Of a stretch of 64,000 nucleotides of DNA, positions 25,759-38,759 are shown piece by piece. Source of the stretch: Anas platyrhynchos. Lineage: Eukaryota; Chordata; Aves; Anseriformes; Anatidae. The notes beneath the pieces were generated by a model. The model was not told the DNA's origin. It ran no database searches and saw only the letters and a list, made by a program, of their open reading frames with translations. Numbering within the stretch: position 1 is the first letter of the stretch; each line of letters starts with the position of its first letter. The position numbers and the translations under genes were made by a program. The stretch spans positions 5,959,501-6,023,500 of the forward strand of contig NC_092602.1 in assembly GCF_047663525.1 (NCBI RefSeq), in the 5' to 3' direction.

Positions 25759-25801
25759 TTTTCTTGAATGATGACAATGGCATTGTCATCATTCAAGAAA
25801 A
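25759..25801. repeat. 43-bp palindrome, 21-bp perfect arms around one base
   Basis: The arms 25,759-25,779 and 25,781-25,801 are exact reverse complements, with a single G at 25,780 between them. The arm reads TTTTCTTGAATGATGACAATG. As RNA it would need to open a few central pairs to form a loop, giving a stem of about 19 bp. It could be a template-switch duplication, the remains of a DNA element, or a cruciform-prone site. No gene overlaps it. Confidence 0.97.
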
Positions 25802-25924
25802 AATAAAAAAAGCAAGGGGAGGAGAAGTGTGGTGTCAGTAGCTTAGAGAAGAAAACTTCAGAATGGCTTTCCTATTCCCAGGAGAATGCAGGTAGATAAA
25901 GGAAAACTCTCTCTCTATGCATCT

Positions 25925-25950
25925 TTATTTATTTATTTATTATTATTATT
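25925..25950. repeat. (TTTA)n/(TTA)n simple repeat
   Basis: About four TTTA units run into about four TTA units and then a short T run. It is an ordinary AT microsatellite. Confidence 0.9.
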
Positions 25951-28900
25951 TTTCCAGATTGTGTTTTTTGAGCCCTGGCCAAGAATTTGGCTCAGGTGTT
26001 TGTAGTCCAATCTCCTTGTAAAATAGTATTTTCAAGCCTAAAGGTAGCAACATACGTAGGAAAGCAGATCCATGTGAGCCTGTTAGCTCATTAGGAGGCT
26101 CTCCTCTAATTGTTGCTCTGTCCCCAGCCATCCTTGTTCACATCTCCCTCTTGGTTTCACAGCCCTGGGAACAGCTCTCCAGCACATGAGAAAGGAAACA
26201 CCTAGCAGAGGGAGGACCTCAGCCCTTTATATTCATAAGGAAAAGCCTGTTGCAAAGACAGACATGGAAGACAAAGTTTATTTGCAGCCCAGCAATGAAA
26301 ATGAGTTTCAAGGAGACATATTTTGTGGCTGCTTTACTGAAAATATACGGACTTCAGTACGCTCACTTGTTATGTCACTCTGGAATTTTGTAGTGCAGCT
26401 CAGAGTTCCTACTTCACCCTTTTCCTCTACCCACTCTTGCTTGGCAGCTTGATCATCTGAGCATTCATTTTGGAGCCCTGACAAATTCCTGAACAAAACA
26501 GCAATCGCTGCTCTGTGATTTCCACAAGGTTCTCTCGTGTTCCCATGCACCTGCACCCCCAGAGACTGAACGTCTCATATCCCTTTATGAGGAAATGGCT
26601 ACTTCTGAGTTAAACTATTGCTAGGGTGGAAGAAGAAAGCCCATCAAACCGTCGTGTTTATTGAAGCATTCAGTGAACTTAGAGTGCATGTTAATTGTAT
26701 GTACCATAAAACTGAAATACTGCAATAGCTTTATTGGAACCGGATGCTTTAAAGTCATTTAAGCCTAAACACATTTAATTCATGACAGAGTTTCCTGTTT
26801 CTGGGTCCTGAGCATCCTACTGGTGTTAGTATGGGGGAAAGAAGAAGCACAAAGATAACATCACGAGAACTTTAATGACTTTTCATCCCTTTCACAAATG
26901 AAGGAGCAGCCTTATACATGTGTGGAAATGTGATGATGGAGTGGCTTTAAAAGCAGGGTTGGAAAGGAAAGACTTTCAAGAAGGGCAGTGCACCATCTTG
27001 TCCTGTGCCTGCTCAGTCTCTTGTACTTCGTATCTTGGGTCCAGGTCCTGTGTTCTGACCATGCTCTGCTTCCAGAAAATAGCTGCATGAATTCTCTTCT
27101 CTGAAGGTTTGGAGGAAGAACAACCCAAGCCAAAATCTGGGGACTAATTCTGGAATTGACAACATGGCAATAAAAGTATTTCCCTCCAGTTATGAACAGG
27201 CTGAAAAGTAGACACTCCAGATATGCTACCTTATTTTCAGTGGCTTATTAATAATGTGTACAGTTATTTCTCCTCCATAACACTATCAAAAGCAGCTTGT
27301 TTAAAAACAACACGCAGGCAAATGTATCCTTCCTTTTTATAGCAGGAGAGAGAAGGATGAGTGTCAGTCAGTCAAGACTGGTTCCAAAAACATCTCCAAC
27401 GAGGCTCCTACAGAGTAAGTGATGTTGGCCAGGGGCCATCTGGAGTACACAGGGCTATAACTCTTTACAGAGTGTTTGTTATGGATTTCTACAGCGGAGA
27501 TATTTACCCCAGAAGAACAAACAGATCCCGCTACTGTGTTTCCTTGTGCTTCGTAGAAGTGCTTAAACTATTCACAGTGTTGCCTAATACCGTCTAGATT
27601 AGTTTCATTTTCTGTGCATTCTTTCATCCCACTCTGTGTTAGGGTCAGTGTGGATGCAAACTGCCCAAAACAACGCATCTAATTCCCTTGGTACCCCAGT
27701 GTTGTTGCAAAATCTCACAATCGCCCCTCAGGGAGTATGGCAGCGGTCTGCAGAAAGCATCCCAACTCACTTGCTCCAGAGCAGTGTGACTGCAGAGATA
27801 GCCAAACTTGGAAGCAATTTAGCCTGCGCACTCTGCAAATGTCCTCGAGCTTAATCCAGTGCAGTGCTTCAGGGTTATTCACCAGTGATTTCTGCTTTGG
27901 ACAAAGCCTGGGAAGTTTATGTTCAGGACACAACCCTCCTGAAAGCTTTTGCACCTCTTTGTTGGAATAAGAGTGTTAGGATTTCAGTGTACCTCCAGGA
28001 GGAGGTATGAATTCCCTGTCCTTGGGTGATATAGGAAGCTCAAGGTAAACTAAGGAGTGAATTTCACTTGATGGAATAACTAAGTCATTTTTGGCTTTAT
28101 CATAACCCCAGGATGTTTGCCTTATTCAGAGTTTTCTTGTGTAGTTTGATATTGCTTCTTTGCTTCCTTTAAGAGATATTTCATACATTTTTTTCAACTT
28201 TTTACGTACCTGTAGTGCTTAAGGAATTATTCGACTTAGAACACAAAGCAACAGAAAGTAACTGTCTGTGGACAAAACCAATTATTTTAATCATTTAAAC
28301 TATTATTTTAAATGTTCATATAATCTTTCAGGATCTCCACATGATACTAAGATGATTTATTCTCCTATGAAGAGCAACTTACAGCTATTTTGGTTCCGAG
28401 AGGACAGGGAGCTGGAGAGCCCTTGTGGCAGCGGAGGGACCCGAACTGCAGGGACTGTGTGTGAGTGGTGTCTGCTGCAGGAAATTTGGCAGAAGAAAGC
28501 ACAGGGAGAGGAGTGTGGGCTGCAGGAAGGTGGGCAGGGATTCTGGCTGGGATGAAGGTCTGGGACTCTGACTGGAGATGCAGGGACATCGTGGTATTAG
28601 AAAGCAGAGAGATTTCTGGGGAAGAAAGAGGCATCACATGAAAAAGAAATAAGCTGTGTGACTGATCAGTGCACCAGTGAGAAGGCGTCCTTGCACCAAC
28701 GATTCTTCAGAGGCCAGCACCACTGGCCTGGTGCTCAGTATTTGTTTTTCTTTTCCTTGCTTGTTAATTATTGAAGCCAATGGCCATTAAGGCAGTGGAC
28801 CTCCTGCTATTGGGTTTATCTCTCCTTTTACAGTCCTGTCAAGCAGCAGTAATGTAGATAAGCTGCTGGGTGGCGGCTCTTCAGACAGCAATTAAAACTA

Positions 28901-31279
28901 TACTCAGAATTACAAGGAAAAATTCAGCTGCATTGATATTGGAAATAAACTTTAAGTAGAAGAGAAATCAGTTTAACCCTGGCAGTCAAATGGAAAGGCT
29001 GAGCTCTGCTGGGTCACCTCCTGCCTGACTTACTTAAGGTTTAGGCAGACCTAGTAAAACTTATAATAAAGGTAGGGCTTTGCCAAGAATTACGCACTTA
29101 TTGCATAATGTCACCAAAGCAAGCCCCCCTATAAAACAGTCGGTTCCTGATAAGCTTTTCTTTTCTACCACGGTACTTCCACTGATTTTAGCAGGGCTCA
29201 AGAGCCCCATGCTTACACAGCAGCACAGACACGTGCCCTCTGTCAAAGGGTCCGTACTCTTTGGCTGAACCACAAGAGGCTTCTGTAGTCTTTTGCTGGG
29301 AATCTTGACACTATCTATTATTTACAGTTCTGTGAAAGGAATTCAAGAGTTGAGGGCAGCAGAAAGGATGCAATCTGGAAGGGTGAAAATGTTACCTTTC
29401 TTACAGTGTGTGTAACTGGGAAGGTTCAGTCTCACAAGGAGCAAACATACCACTTTCATATCCATCCTGCCAAAGGATGCGAATGGCACTGCTTATTAGG
29501 GTGTTTCATCTGAAATGACAAACTTCAGAGGCCAGGGCAATTTGAGGACAACTTAAATGTAAGAAGATGTATTGGGAGACAAGGGGAAGGATTAGAGTCT
29601 GGAGGATTAGAAGGTGGGACAGAAGATGCCTTGCTGCAGAGGCGCCGTTGTTCTGGTAGCTGGATGTGACACAGACAATGCCTTGCTGTGCATCAAGGGC
29701 AGAACATACGTCTGCCTCTGGAGCAGGGCGTACACCTACTAATCCCTCAGGAGCAGCTGCTTAATTAATAAAGCCATGAAGAAAACTCTCTTTGGCTTTG
29801 TCTCTCCGTTTTTCTGACTTCAGGGTCGATGAGTTTGAGGAACCACTCAAAAACTGTTTATTGCAGTGTCTTGGGCGCTTCCAGCAGGAGAAAGCTTGCT
29901 TTTTTAACAGCTGTTTTGTTGGAAATAACAGTCACGTATTTGCAGAGAGTTGAGGAGCGCTGTTTTATTCCATGCAAGTTTTAATGTGGCAGCTGAACAG
30001 CTCCTGCCACACGAAAATTGCAGCATCAAGTAGCACTCGGGCCATATCACTCTGCAGCAGCAAAACATACTAGAAAGTAGGTCGTGGAAATAATCCTGCT
30101 GGTTCCAGTAATCAGAGTATACAATGGGGTCGAAAGTTCAGGCGGAGCTGGGGAATGCAGTCGGAGAGTTTCTTCGGCCTGAGCGCTGGACACGGCCTGC
30201 GCCCTCTGAAGGGCTGCGGGAAGGAGGAGCTGCTCTCAGGAGGGACAGCCGTCGGCTGGGCTCCACAGCAAACATAGAGTTTACAGGCTCATCTCATCCC
30301 TGGAACCTGGTTTCTTCCTTCCTCTCTGAAGAACAAAGTTCTCCAGAGCAGAAAGCAGGGAGAGGAAGCTGGCTGGTTTCTGATGTGCCTTTTCCCCATA
30401 CCAGAAGTGTGCCAGGGTTCTGCGCAGCTCTGTGATGGTTTCTTCATTCCTCCTCGAAGAAGGGATCAGGGAGAAAAGGAGAAAGCTGACTGGATGCGGG
30501 TCAAGAATTTTAAGATGACTTAAGATTAATTTGGGGCTAGAAGCTGTGTATAATTATTCCTCTTTTTTTTTTTTTAAGTGGTTAAATTATCTTGTAATTT
30601 CAGATTGCTTATCCTTGTGGTATTTTGGCTGTTCCTGCCCCAGGATGAGGACCCAGAATCCAAAGCCATGCTGTGACCTTTTTTTCAGAACCCAGACCTC
30701 CCGCAGAGGGCTGCTTAAATGTTCCCCTATTTATCCCCGTGCTCCCAGTCAAAGTAGAAATTCTCTTTGAAAACTCTGAGGATGTCAGGGCAGCTCACCT
30801 GACTTCTGTGTATTTATGGCACCTGAATAATATACAACCAACTGCTCTGCTGGGTAAACTAGAGCTGCATATAGGCTATGCATAGGATAAAGTCCTGCTT
30901 TCGTGTCCTCCTGGCCCCTTGCAGTTGGTAGTTTATGGTGTATCTTTATATGAGGGACTCACCTAAGTCATCATGCTTAATAAGTAGCGGTGGATCAGTC
31001 CTCCATGGAATATTTTAAGCCCTTTCAAGTCATGTTGCCTCCACAAAATCCTGCATCAATGAATTCGAGTTTCAATTATGAAATGTCTAAAAGAGAATGA
31101 ATATCTTTGTTTTGTCTGGTTTTAAACTAAATTACTGCATTTCTTCACCATGGATCCTTGTTCCTTGTAACGTGAGAAATGCTAAATATTAATATTACAT
31201 CCACTTTATCTGCCCTACTCAGGATTTGCATCTCTCTCCTTTACCCCTTCTCCAAGCTGAAGATAAACAGTTAATACAA
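25951..31279. other. Intergenic DNA, no gene recognised
   Basis: No exon or RNA gene is supported. The part at 30,120-30,260 has a mild rise in CpG. The part at about 28,815-28,990 is AT-rich and free of open frames and could be conserved non-coding DNA, but nothing in the sequence alone proves it. Confidence 0.55.
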
Positions 31280-31425
31280 CTTTGTCACTGCTGCAGGGTC
31301 CTTGCATGGCTCTGCTCCTCAGTGTCTGTGCATGTGAAATAAGGACAATACTCCTTACACGATAAGGTAATTGGTGCTTTTAAAGAACTTAAGGACCATT
31401 ATATAAAAAAGGTATCGCAGCATTC
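31280..31425 (+). mobile_element. Possible ancient MIR-like SINE fragment
   Basis: The order of words resembles the plus-strand MIR 3' half followed by the shared LINE2/CORE-type tail: CTCCTCAGTGTCTGTG, then CATGTGAAATAAGGACAATA, then CTCCTTAC, then GGTGCTTTTAAAGAACTTAA and ATTATATAAA. Each word is diverged, so this is a tentative call with approximate borders. It could be chance in AT-rich DNA. Confidence 0.4.
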
Positions 31426-34400
31426 ACAACACTACCTAGAAATTAATTTACAAGTATGCATACTGGTGACATGAGTATAAATTTGGTCATTCTCATTCAC
31501 AAGTTTTTTTTCATACAAAGTACAAATATCAATTACAGGCATCACTTTTGGCAAATAAGACCATTATTTGATGGAAAACACTCCTAAAATTATCTTGATT
31601 CTAAAATATGAATATTGCCATGTAAGAAAGGTATACAGTGAGCCCATTCAAAATGTTAATTGCTGTTAGCTGAAAGAAATGTCCCCCACACCTCCTTACT
31701 CATTCCCTCCCTCATGAATCACAATTCATATAATGAATCCATCATTCCTGGACCAAGTGAAAGGATAAGACAAAATCCTATGTAAGTATTTCTTAAGTAA
31801 TTTAACTGTTATTAAATTGTGATTTGTCTCATTCAAACCCTTCTTTCCCTTGCTAAATCTTTGAAAGAGAGATTAGCTCTAAGTGAAGAGTTTTAATGGG
31901 AACTTTTAAAGTTCTACCAGGTTCTCTTCTCAAGGATTTGGATATAGCCAGGATCTTAATCTGTAAAGCTTTTTTTTCCCTTTCAGATTGTCTATTCAGA
32001 TCGCTTTGTTTTCCTTAATGTAAATATTCCAGCAAATTTCAGAACCAAATAGTGATGAATGTGATTAGAATCAGAGCTTTGTTAAGCGGTATGAAAAGAT
32101 CCTTTATTTCAACAAGGGAGATATATCACCTCTGTTGCAAATTATATCATGCTGACAGAGTGAAATGTACTGTAACCTGATGAAAAAAAGAACATGAGCT
32201 AACTGTATTGATACAGGGGGAAAGAAATGCACACAATGTTCAAAACAAGTATGTCACTAAGAGTTTGGTTTTTTCCTTGTTTTCATTTTCTGAAGCAGAT
32301 AGTGAGGTAATTGTTTCTCTGGCTATATGAGTACAGCCAGTGCCTGGCTGATAGGTGGGTCTTACTCATTTGCTCATTAATTGTCAGTTTTTGGTATATG
32401 TAAGAGGGACAATCACAGTAAGAATTATGAGGAGCCATCTCGAACAGAAAACATTACAGGATCCCATCTTCTGAAATTATACACGGAACCCTTTTTAAAA
32501 ACCTTTTTTCAGGGAAACAGATGGATTGTTTACAGGCAATAATTAAGACCATGTCCCTTTCCCAAAATGCTTTTGATGTCAGGGCCAATTTTCATTTACT
32601 ATTACATCAAATCTCAGATTAAGTCATTATCTACCTCATCCAAGCCAACAGAGACAGTCTGGATTAATGTAAGGGCTGTTGGGAGGAATATCTCCTTGAA
32701 GCACATAGATGGCAACAGAGACAGGAAAGCCAAATTATGAAAAGCAGTGTTATTGAACCCTAATACGAAGCAACATTGTTTGGGTTTGACATCTGTTTTA
32801 CTTCTTCGCTGGATACTTTGCTTTACTGGAGAGATCCCAGCATGAGTTGCAACTCACAAACTCAGCTGCTCATCTGAAAACTGATGGAGATTTCTTGAGA
32901 TCAGGTAGAGTGGCAGGGCTCACAGGTGGTTGCTCACATACAGGATTTTACAAATATGTAAATACTTTCATCTGTCATTGATGCAGGTAACTGTTAAAGG
33001 CATCACTATGTTCAAGCTAATGAAAAGGAGTAGCAGGAGTGCTTGAAGCACTGTCATGTGCACATAAAATCCTCTATCATTATTCTCAAAGACTGATTAA
33101 TATGGGAGTTGAGGCTAGAGCTTCTTGAATGGACTTACTATATTTGATTGTAAAAAGTAGTTTATCTGTCAAAGCAATTTCTTTTTGCATCCTGCAGTCA
33201 TTGACACTGCTGAACCTGTCTGTTTTACTGCTCCATCACTGCGCTCTTAATTCTATGCCACTGCTACAAAACATGTTTCTAGAGAAGAAACCCATTTCCA
33301 GCTGAAATATAACACAAAGCTTCCACTACACTTACTTTGTAAGCATAAGTACCCATTTTTCAGATCATCAGGTGTATCAATAAATGTACCTACTCTTTGT
33401 AAGCGTTCATTAAACCCCTACTTAAATGGGGCTTTGAAATGACAGAAAATTGCATGTTGGATTTATCATTAATGGGGGGCAAAGAGGAGGAGAGAAGGAA
33501 ATAACATTGTCTAGTGTATGAGTAAAAGAACAAGGAAGCTTTTTATTTCCTCATCGCTCATTTTTCAAACAGTGGAGGTTGCAGTGAAGATGGAAAGAAA
33601 TGTCCCAGGGCACTCATGATAGTCATGACCAAATGTGTTAAATTTGAAACGTAACCCCAAACTTGAAAGAGTGCTTACCCACTTCTAAATCCTCGACTAT
33701 GTTTTCAAAATGTGTTACATGGCATGCTTTTCTTCATGTTTTAAACTTCCATGAAACATTGAAATCCCGCTATGACCATCTACTGCTGCTATCAAAGCAG
33801 TCTCCTCTGACTTCGGTGTGGTTATCGCTTGTTCCTTAAAGGCGCTGCCTTTCCCCACATCAATAGTGACTCGTTATCCTGGCACATCAACTTAAGTTTT
33901 CAAAATTGTTTTGAAAATTAGCAGGCAAATATATATATACACACATACCCTGTGTTGTTACCGTCAGTCTTACAAACGTGGAAATAAAAGTGTTTTAGTA
34001 AATAAATAAAAAGTATTTTTGCAATACTTGGTCAAATGACAGCAAAGTTGCATTTTTTAACTTTTAAACTTCTGAGTTCCGTATTACCCGAGCGATCATT
34101 TTCTGCACTTGTGTAAAACAAAAATAGTTTTCCTCTTAAAAGATGAGATTTGGCACTCAGGGCAAAATTTTCCTCTCCAATCTGCAATGCAGATGCCTTA
34201 GCCGCAGAGCAGATTTCAGCTGCCTTTCTGCATTCATTTTATGCATAAAACTTCCACTGACGTCTACAGGAGCTCCATGCACGAGCTCTGCTCAGATGAC
34301 ACAGAACAGGCCAGGGGGAAGAATATTCCCCTGGTTTACCTTGAATGCCCAGGACCGAGATTAAGACCAGGACTGAAGTCAGGCTGCTAGCAAGCATTTT

Positions 34401-34904
34401 AAGTTGGTTCTTACGGGATTGGGAAATTTTCTTGGAGGAACTGTGAACAGTCTGTGGTCTGTTGGAGAAGTTGGCGAGGGTTTGCACACTTCTGTGACTA
34501 GCTTCTCTAATCTGACTTCATCACGAGGCAATAACTCTGCAAACCTGCTAGCTAAAATTTGCCGTTAGAGACAAATCCCTGCAGCCTGGGTTACGGGCAG
34601 GGCTGTTACCAGCATGTGGGAAGAATTAATTTCCCTACAGTGCTGCCTTAAAGATGTCTGTGTTGCCTTCATTAGCAGCTGGGCTGGAGTGGTTGGGTGG
34701 GGAAGCTGTCACTGTCCCTCCGACCCATCCTTTCTGTCACGTGCAGAGAATTCCAGAGGGAGGAGACCCCTAGGATGAAATGGATCTGAATCCTTTCACT
34801 ATTTGTACAAGGGAAGGTAACTTTTCCGTCCCTTGTGTAGGAAGAATGTGTTAAAGCCAACGTCAATTGCTACTTCTGCATGCCTCGAGGCAATGCAAAC
34901 AGGA
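31426..34904. other. AT-rich intergenic DNA almost free of open frames
   Basis: No open frame of 60 codons or more exists between about 30,890 and 34,140 on either strand. No CR1 or microsatellite of note interrupts it. The part at about 32,530-32,640 contains two TTTGAT/ATCAAA cores and an AATTAAG word. This texture is typical of conserved non-coding blocks in gene deserts, but only an alignment could show it. No gene is called. Confidence 0.45.
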
Positions 34905-35010
34905 TTTTCTCTTTAAATTGCAGCTAATTAGAATGAATAAACCCAATGAAATAGCAGCAGTGAATATTAATTGGAATAAAATCCTAAATCTCACCTAGGT
35001 GTATTTTGGA
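34905..35010. promoter_or_regulatory. Candidate non-coding regulatory block with palindromic T-box core
   Basis: This block holds TAATTAG (about 34,924-34,930) and TTAATTGG (about 34,969-34,976), which are homeodomain-type words. It then has CACCTAGGTG at 34,992-35,001, flanked as TCTCACCTAGGTGTATT. CACCTAGGTG is the centre of the palindromic T-box (Brachyury-type) binding site. The outer bases fit only partly. Enhancer function is inference from motif content and from the expected proximity to the TBX3/TBX5 locus; no conservation data were available. Confidence 0.3.
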
Positions 35011-38000
35011 TTTTCTGTTGAATTTTTTTTTTCTGTCCAGACTCATACAAATACATTTGTGTGTGTCCATGCCTACGGTAGTGTGAAAAGCAAATTAAAA
35101 ATCACAAACAGCAATAGAATTGTATTTCGGTAGTAATTTCCAACAGAAGTATTTATGTACCCATTTTGAAATCTGGGTGCTCCTGCCTGGAACACTTTAT
35201 GTGAGAAAAGATAGAGGATAAGACAAGGCATCCAGTTCAGATTTTAACCCAAGCCATTGTATAATTTCCATGATATGTATGGCAAATAGATAAAGATACA
35301 GAGTGAAATTTTGAAAATTTTTGTTGGAATGGGACCTGGGCACCTGACAGTCCTGAAAATCAGTGGGGCTTGGATAATTTCATCAATTCTGGAATTGTTA
35401 GAAATCTTGTTGGTAATTACAAATTTCATTAGTAATTACATTACTAATTTTGAAATACTATTTCTCCTGTTGCAAGGACAAAAGTCAGTTCAGGAGACCT
35501 GATGAAACAAATCCCCAGGAGTTGGAATCTTCATGCATTGCAGACTGAAGAATGGGCTAAATCCATGTGCTACAGATGTTTGCTGAGTGCAGTTGGATGC
35601 ATATTTCCAGGAACAGAAACTCGCCCTACTGTAAGTCCTGTACTCTTTACTCTCCTTTGATTTCAGTGAGACCATGCACGAGAGGACACAGTCTTTGCAG
35701 GTCCAATTTCTAGATAAAGCAATTTATTTATTTGTTAATGATAAAATAGAAAATCAAAAATGTACGCATTTTCCCTGTGTTTTAATGATGCGGTAGAAAA
35801 TTCTTTTACCTACTTGTAACAAAGACTGGCAGTTTCCCACAGTAATAACACCAGATGGGATTGAGGAGAGTAAAAGTCTTTCTGGAAAACAGATATTAGA
35901 ACATAAACTCATAGAAGTTTTGTTGTATAGGAAGAATAGGAAGACTTTCTTTACATCTTACTACTGGCTTACTACTTAAATTAGTGGCTTACTACCTAAA
36001 ACTATTTTCCTTTACAGAACAAGCAATTTAAAATGCAGTATTACAAACACCTTTGCCTGGAATTCTGATTCTTAAAGATATATTATTTTTAAAATTCTTG
36101 GATGGGGCAAAAGACCTTTTAATTTAAGTGTTTGACTTGGTTCTACAGTTTCTGTCTGGTTGTTTCTCTATACATTTTTTCATAATGCTGGACAAGTCAC
36201 CTCAGTTTCATTCAAGCTCAAATTAGATGCCAAGAGCTGGAGCCTGCCTGCTGTCTCTGCCCCCTTCATAGCCTTAAAGAGAAGCCTCAGTAAGAAGGAA
36301 AGTGAAGGATTAATTAACATCACTTGATCTGGCATTATTCATTCACTCAAAAGATAGCATGTGAGAGACAATAGGATGGAACGATTGAGGTTGATTAAAT
36401 ATGTGAAGTGCATCTTTTTCAAAGAGTTGGTGCTGGCTCAAGCTTCGAAAAGGTTTTGAGAGATATTGCTTTGCTTACATGATTTATGTGTGGTTTGTTT
36501 TTTAATGTGTTTCTGGTCTTCTCTATTCAATGGAAAAGCTGAAAGAATCAAATTACCCTTTTCAAAGATAAAATAATACAAAAAGGGAAACAATTATTTT
36601 CAACCTCTTCCTTTTCAAGGTGTAATCAACACAAAAGCTAAACACATTGCAGAAGGTATATTCTATTCTGCTGTTTGCAAAGTTACCAGTTCCAGTGCCC
36701 AAAGCAGCTTTGAGCTGTCTCTTCTCATACTCTAGGACAGCCTCTCTCTTCTCCAGTGAATTTAGTGGAAGTCCTTGTGATCACTGTCTCTACGAGGGCC
36801 CATTTTCCCATCCCCAGCCTATTACTGCATTACACAAGAAATCTCCAATTTAGCCTCTAATCCTGGCAAGCATTTCTTGGACCATACCACTATCCTTTCA
36901 TGTTGGCCAAGTTTAAAGGGGGAGAAGGAGGAGGCGAAAAAATAGCCAGCTGCTTTTAAAAACCATCGGAGCATACTGTATTTACTGAGATGGGTAATAA
37001 AGACAAACTTTGGTTCTGTTGTTTTCATTTTGGATAAAGCCTGTGTTATGTTTCGGGAACAGAGATCACGTTTTCTTGCACTTGTGTCCTATGATTGGCG
37101 TCTTGCTTAAAGACTGTGAGGAATAATCTTGTGCTCCAAAGGAAGTTGGCAATAAAGTTTACTCTATAAAAAGAAACACGCAGTTAGGATACAGTTTCCT
37201 ATTCTGAGTCAAAGCAGGGTGTCGAGTCAGAAATTCCGACCTAGAGGGTCAGGAAGGATTCCAGGACTTCCTGAATCACAACTGAAATGTGCAGCCACCC
37301 TCCTGTTCCCTTCCTTTCACCCTTTTGGCCCAAGTCCCACTGGGCTTACTACTCAGACTTACTTGATTCAAATCGCTGTATGGCTGGTGCTTAATGTGAA
37401 TAGATACCATGCTTTCCTGTGCTGTTGCTTCTCCTCATGTGTCAGCCGAGTACTCTTGTTTCTTCTCTAACATGCTGTGCACATGACCAGTTTCCCCCCA
37501 TGTTTAGGATACTTTTTCATACCTAAACCACAGGAGACACTGAACTTTACCCTAAACTGTTGTAGGTAACAACTTTGTTTCCAATGTCTTTGCTCATGAC
37601 ATTTCACTTGTAAAACAGAAATACTAATGAAGCTCTTTGGATAGGGATTTTATTCCATACCCACTTTTTTGTTAGAATTATTTTGAGAACACAACTTTTT
37701 AAACAAAGATTTTTTTTTTCTCCTTTAAAAACCTTTTAACAGTAGAACAAAAGCACGCACTTTTTCCGTATGATCACGTTTACAATAAGGACAGCTCACG
37801 GTGCTGTGTTTATTACATGGCAGAGCGTTCTGTACTGGCTGTGACTTTGCAGACACACTTGTGTTGGGAACTTTCCTCACTTCTCTGTTTCTACATGTAG
37901 ATGCTTGGCAACTTAACCAGAGAATAGGAAATATTTCTCATAGTTTTCATTCTCACATCATTCTGGCTCCCAAATATACGGTCACAAAGTAATATAAGAA

Positions 38001-38659
38001 ACCATAAATGATACATGCAGTGTATAACATTGTTCTGTAATACTTTATGATGTGAAGAAGTGAAATGTCAAATCTGCCTGGAAAGAAGGCAAAGTGTAAA
38101 ATGAATTAATATCTCTTGTAATGTAGAACTGCTTAAATTTGATGAAGTGGAGCTAGTAGAACTGACTTACCTGGATGGTTTTACTGAGTCATTTATTGTA
38201 TCCCATCCCCCGGTCTTCTTGCAAGGAAATATTAAATGAACTTATGACATGATTTCTTTCTCTCCACCAGCACTTGCAAGCAGCACATGCAAGGGATGAA
38301 ATATTCAAATGTAAAGATAATGCAGTAATTAGCAAAGACAACAGGCACCTAAAAAAGAGAAGAAAATCTAAAAGAAATAACAAAATTAGAAGGGAAATTA
38401 ACTTGTAGGCAAGTGAATTCATGAGATGAGCAAATTCACTGAAGGATTGACTGGGGGTTCTGTGGATCATAGAGCATCCTTTTGCAAGGGGCCTACCATG
38501 ATGTCATTAGGTAAAGCGGTAAGTGGTAAAGCAAGGCAAAATAAGTCGGTGCCTTAATCACTAGGCTTTAATAATTCTCCTTCTCTTTTGTCCAGTGTAT
38601 CTTTCACTCTGCCACACGCTGGACTATCATCAAAGGATGGGTGGAGAACACTTCATCTA
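35011..38659. other. Intergenic DNA, no gene recognised
   Basis: No exon, RNA gene or interspersed repeat is supported, apart from the short tandem duplication listed at 35,965-36,000. The part at about 37,590-37,640 has a very weak MIR-like texture that I do not call. Confidence 0.55.
35965..36000. repeat. Short tandem duplication, 20-bp unit
   Basis: TGGCTTACTACTTAAATTAG is followed directly by TGGCTTACTACCTAAA, an imperfect second copy. It is probably a small local duplication with no functional claim. Confidence 0.8.
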
Positions 38660-38669
38660 GAACACCCTG

Positions 38670-38745
38670 TAATTTAGCAGTTAGGTCATTTTCATGGGAG
38701 ATGCGGGTTTGAACCTCCACAGGCAGATGTCTCCCACTTCCTTGT
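38670..38745 (+). mobile_element. Possible ancient tRNA-derived SINE fragment with A- and B-box-like motifs
   Basis: TAGCAGTTAGG at 38,675-38,685 resembles a pol III A box. GGTTTGAACCT at 38,706-38,716 resembles a B box. Their spacing of about 31 bp fits a tRNA-type internal promoter. The surrounding words (CATGGGAGATGCGGG, GATGTCTCCCACTTCC) recall an old amniote tRNA-like repeat, though I cannot name the family. No cloverleaf with paired acceptor stem is visible, so it is not called a functional tRNA gene. Confidence 0.42.
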
Positions 38746-38759
38746 TACTGGATTCAAAG

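Noticed and set aside
37590..37640. CACTTGTAAAACAGAAATACTAATG as a MIR remnant
   Set aside because: Only one short word fits; the flanks do not.
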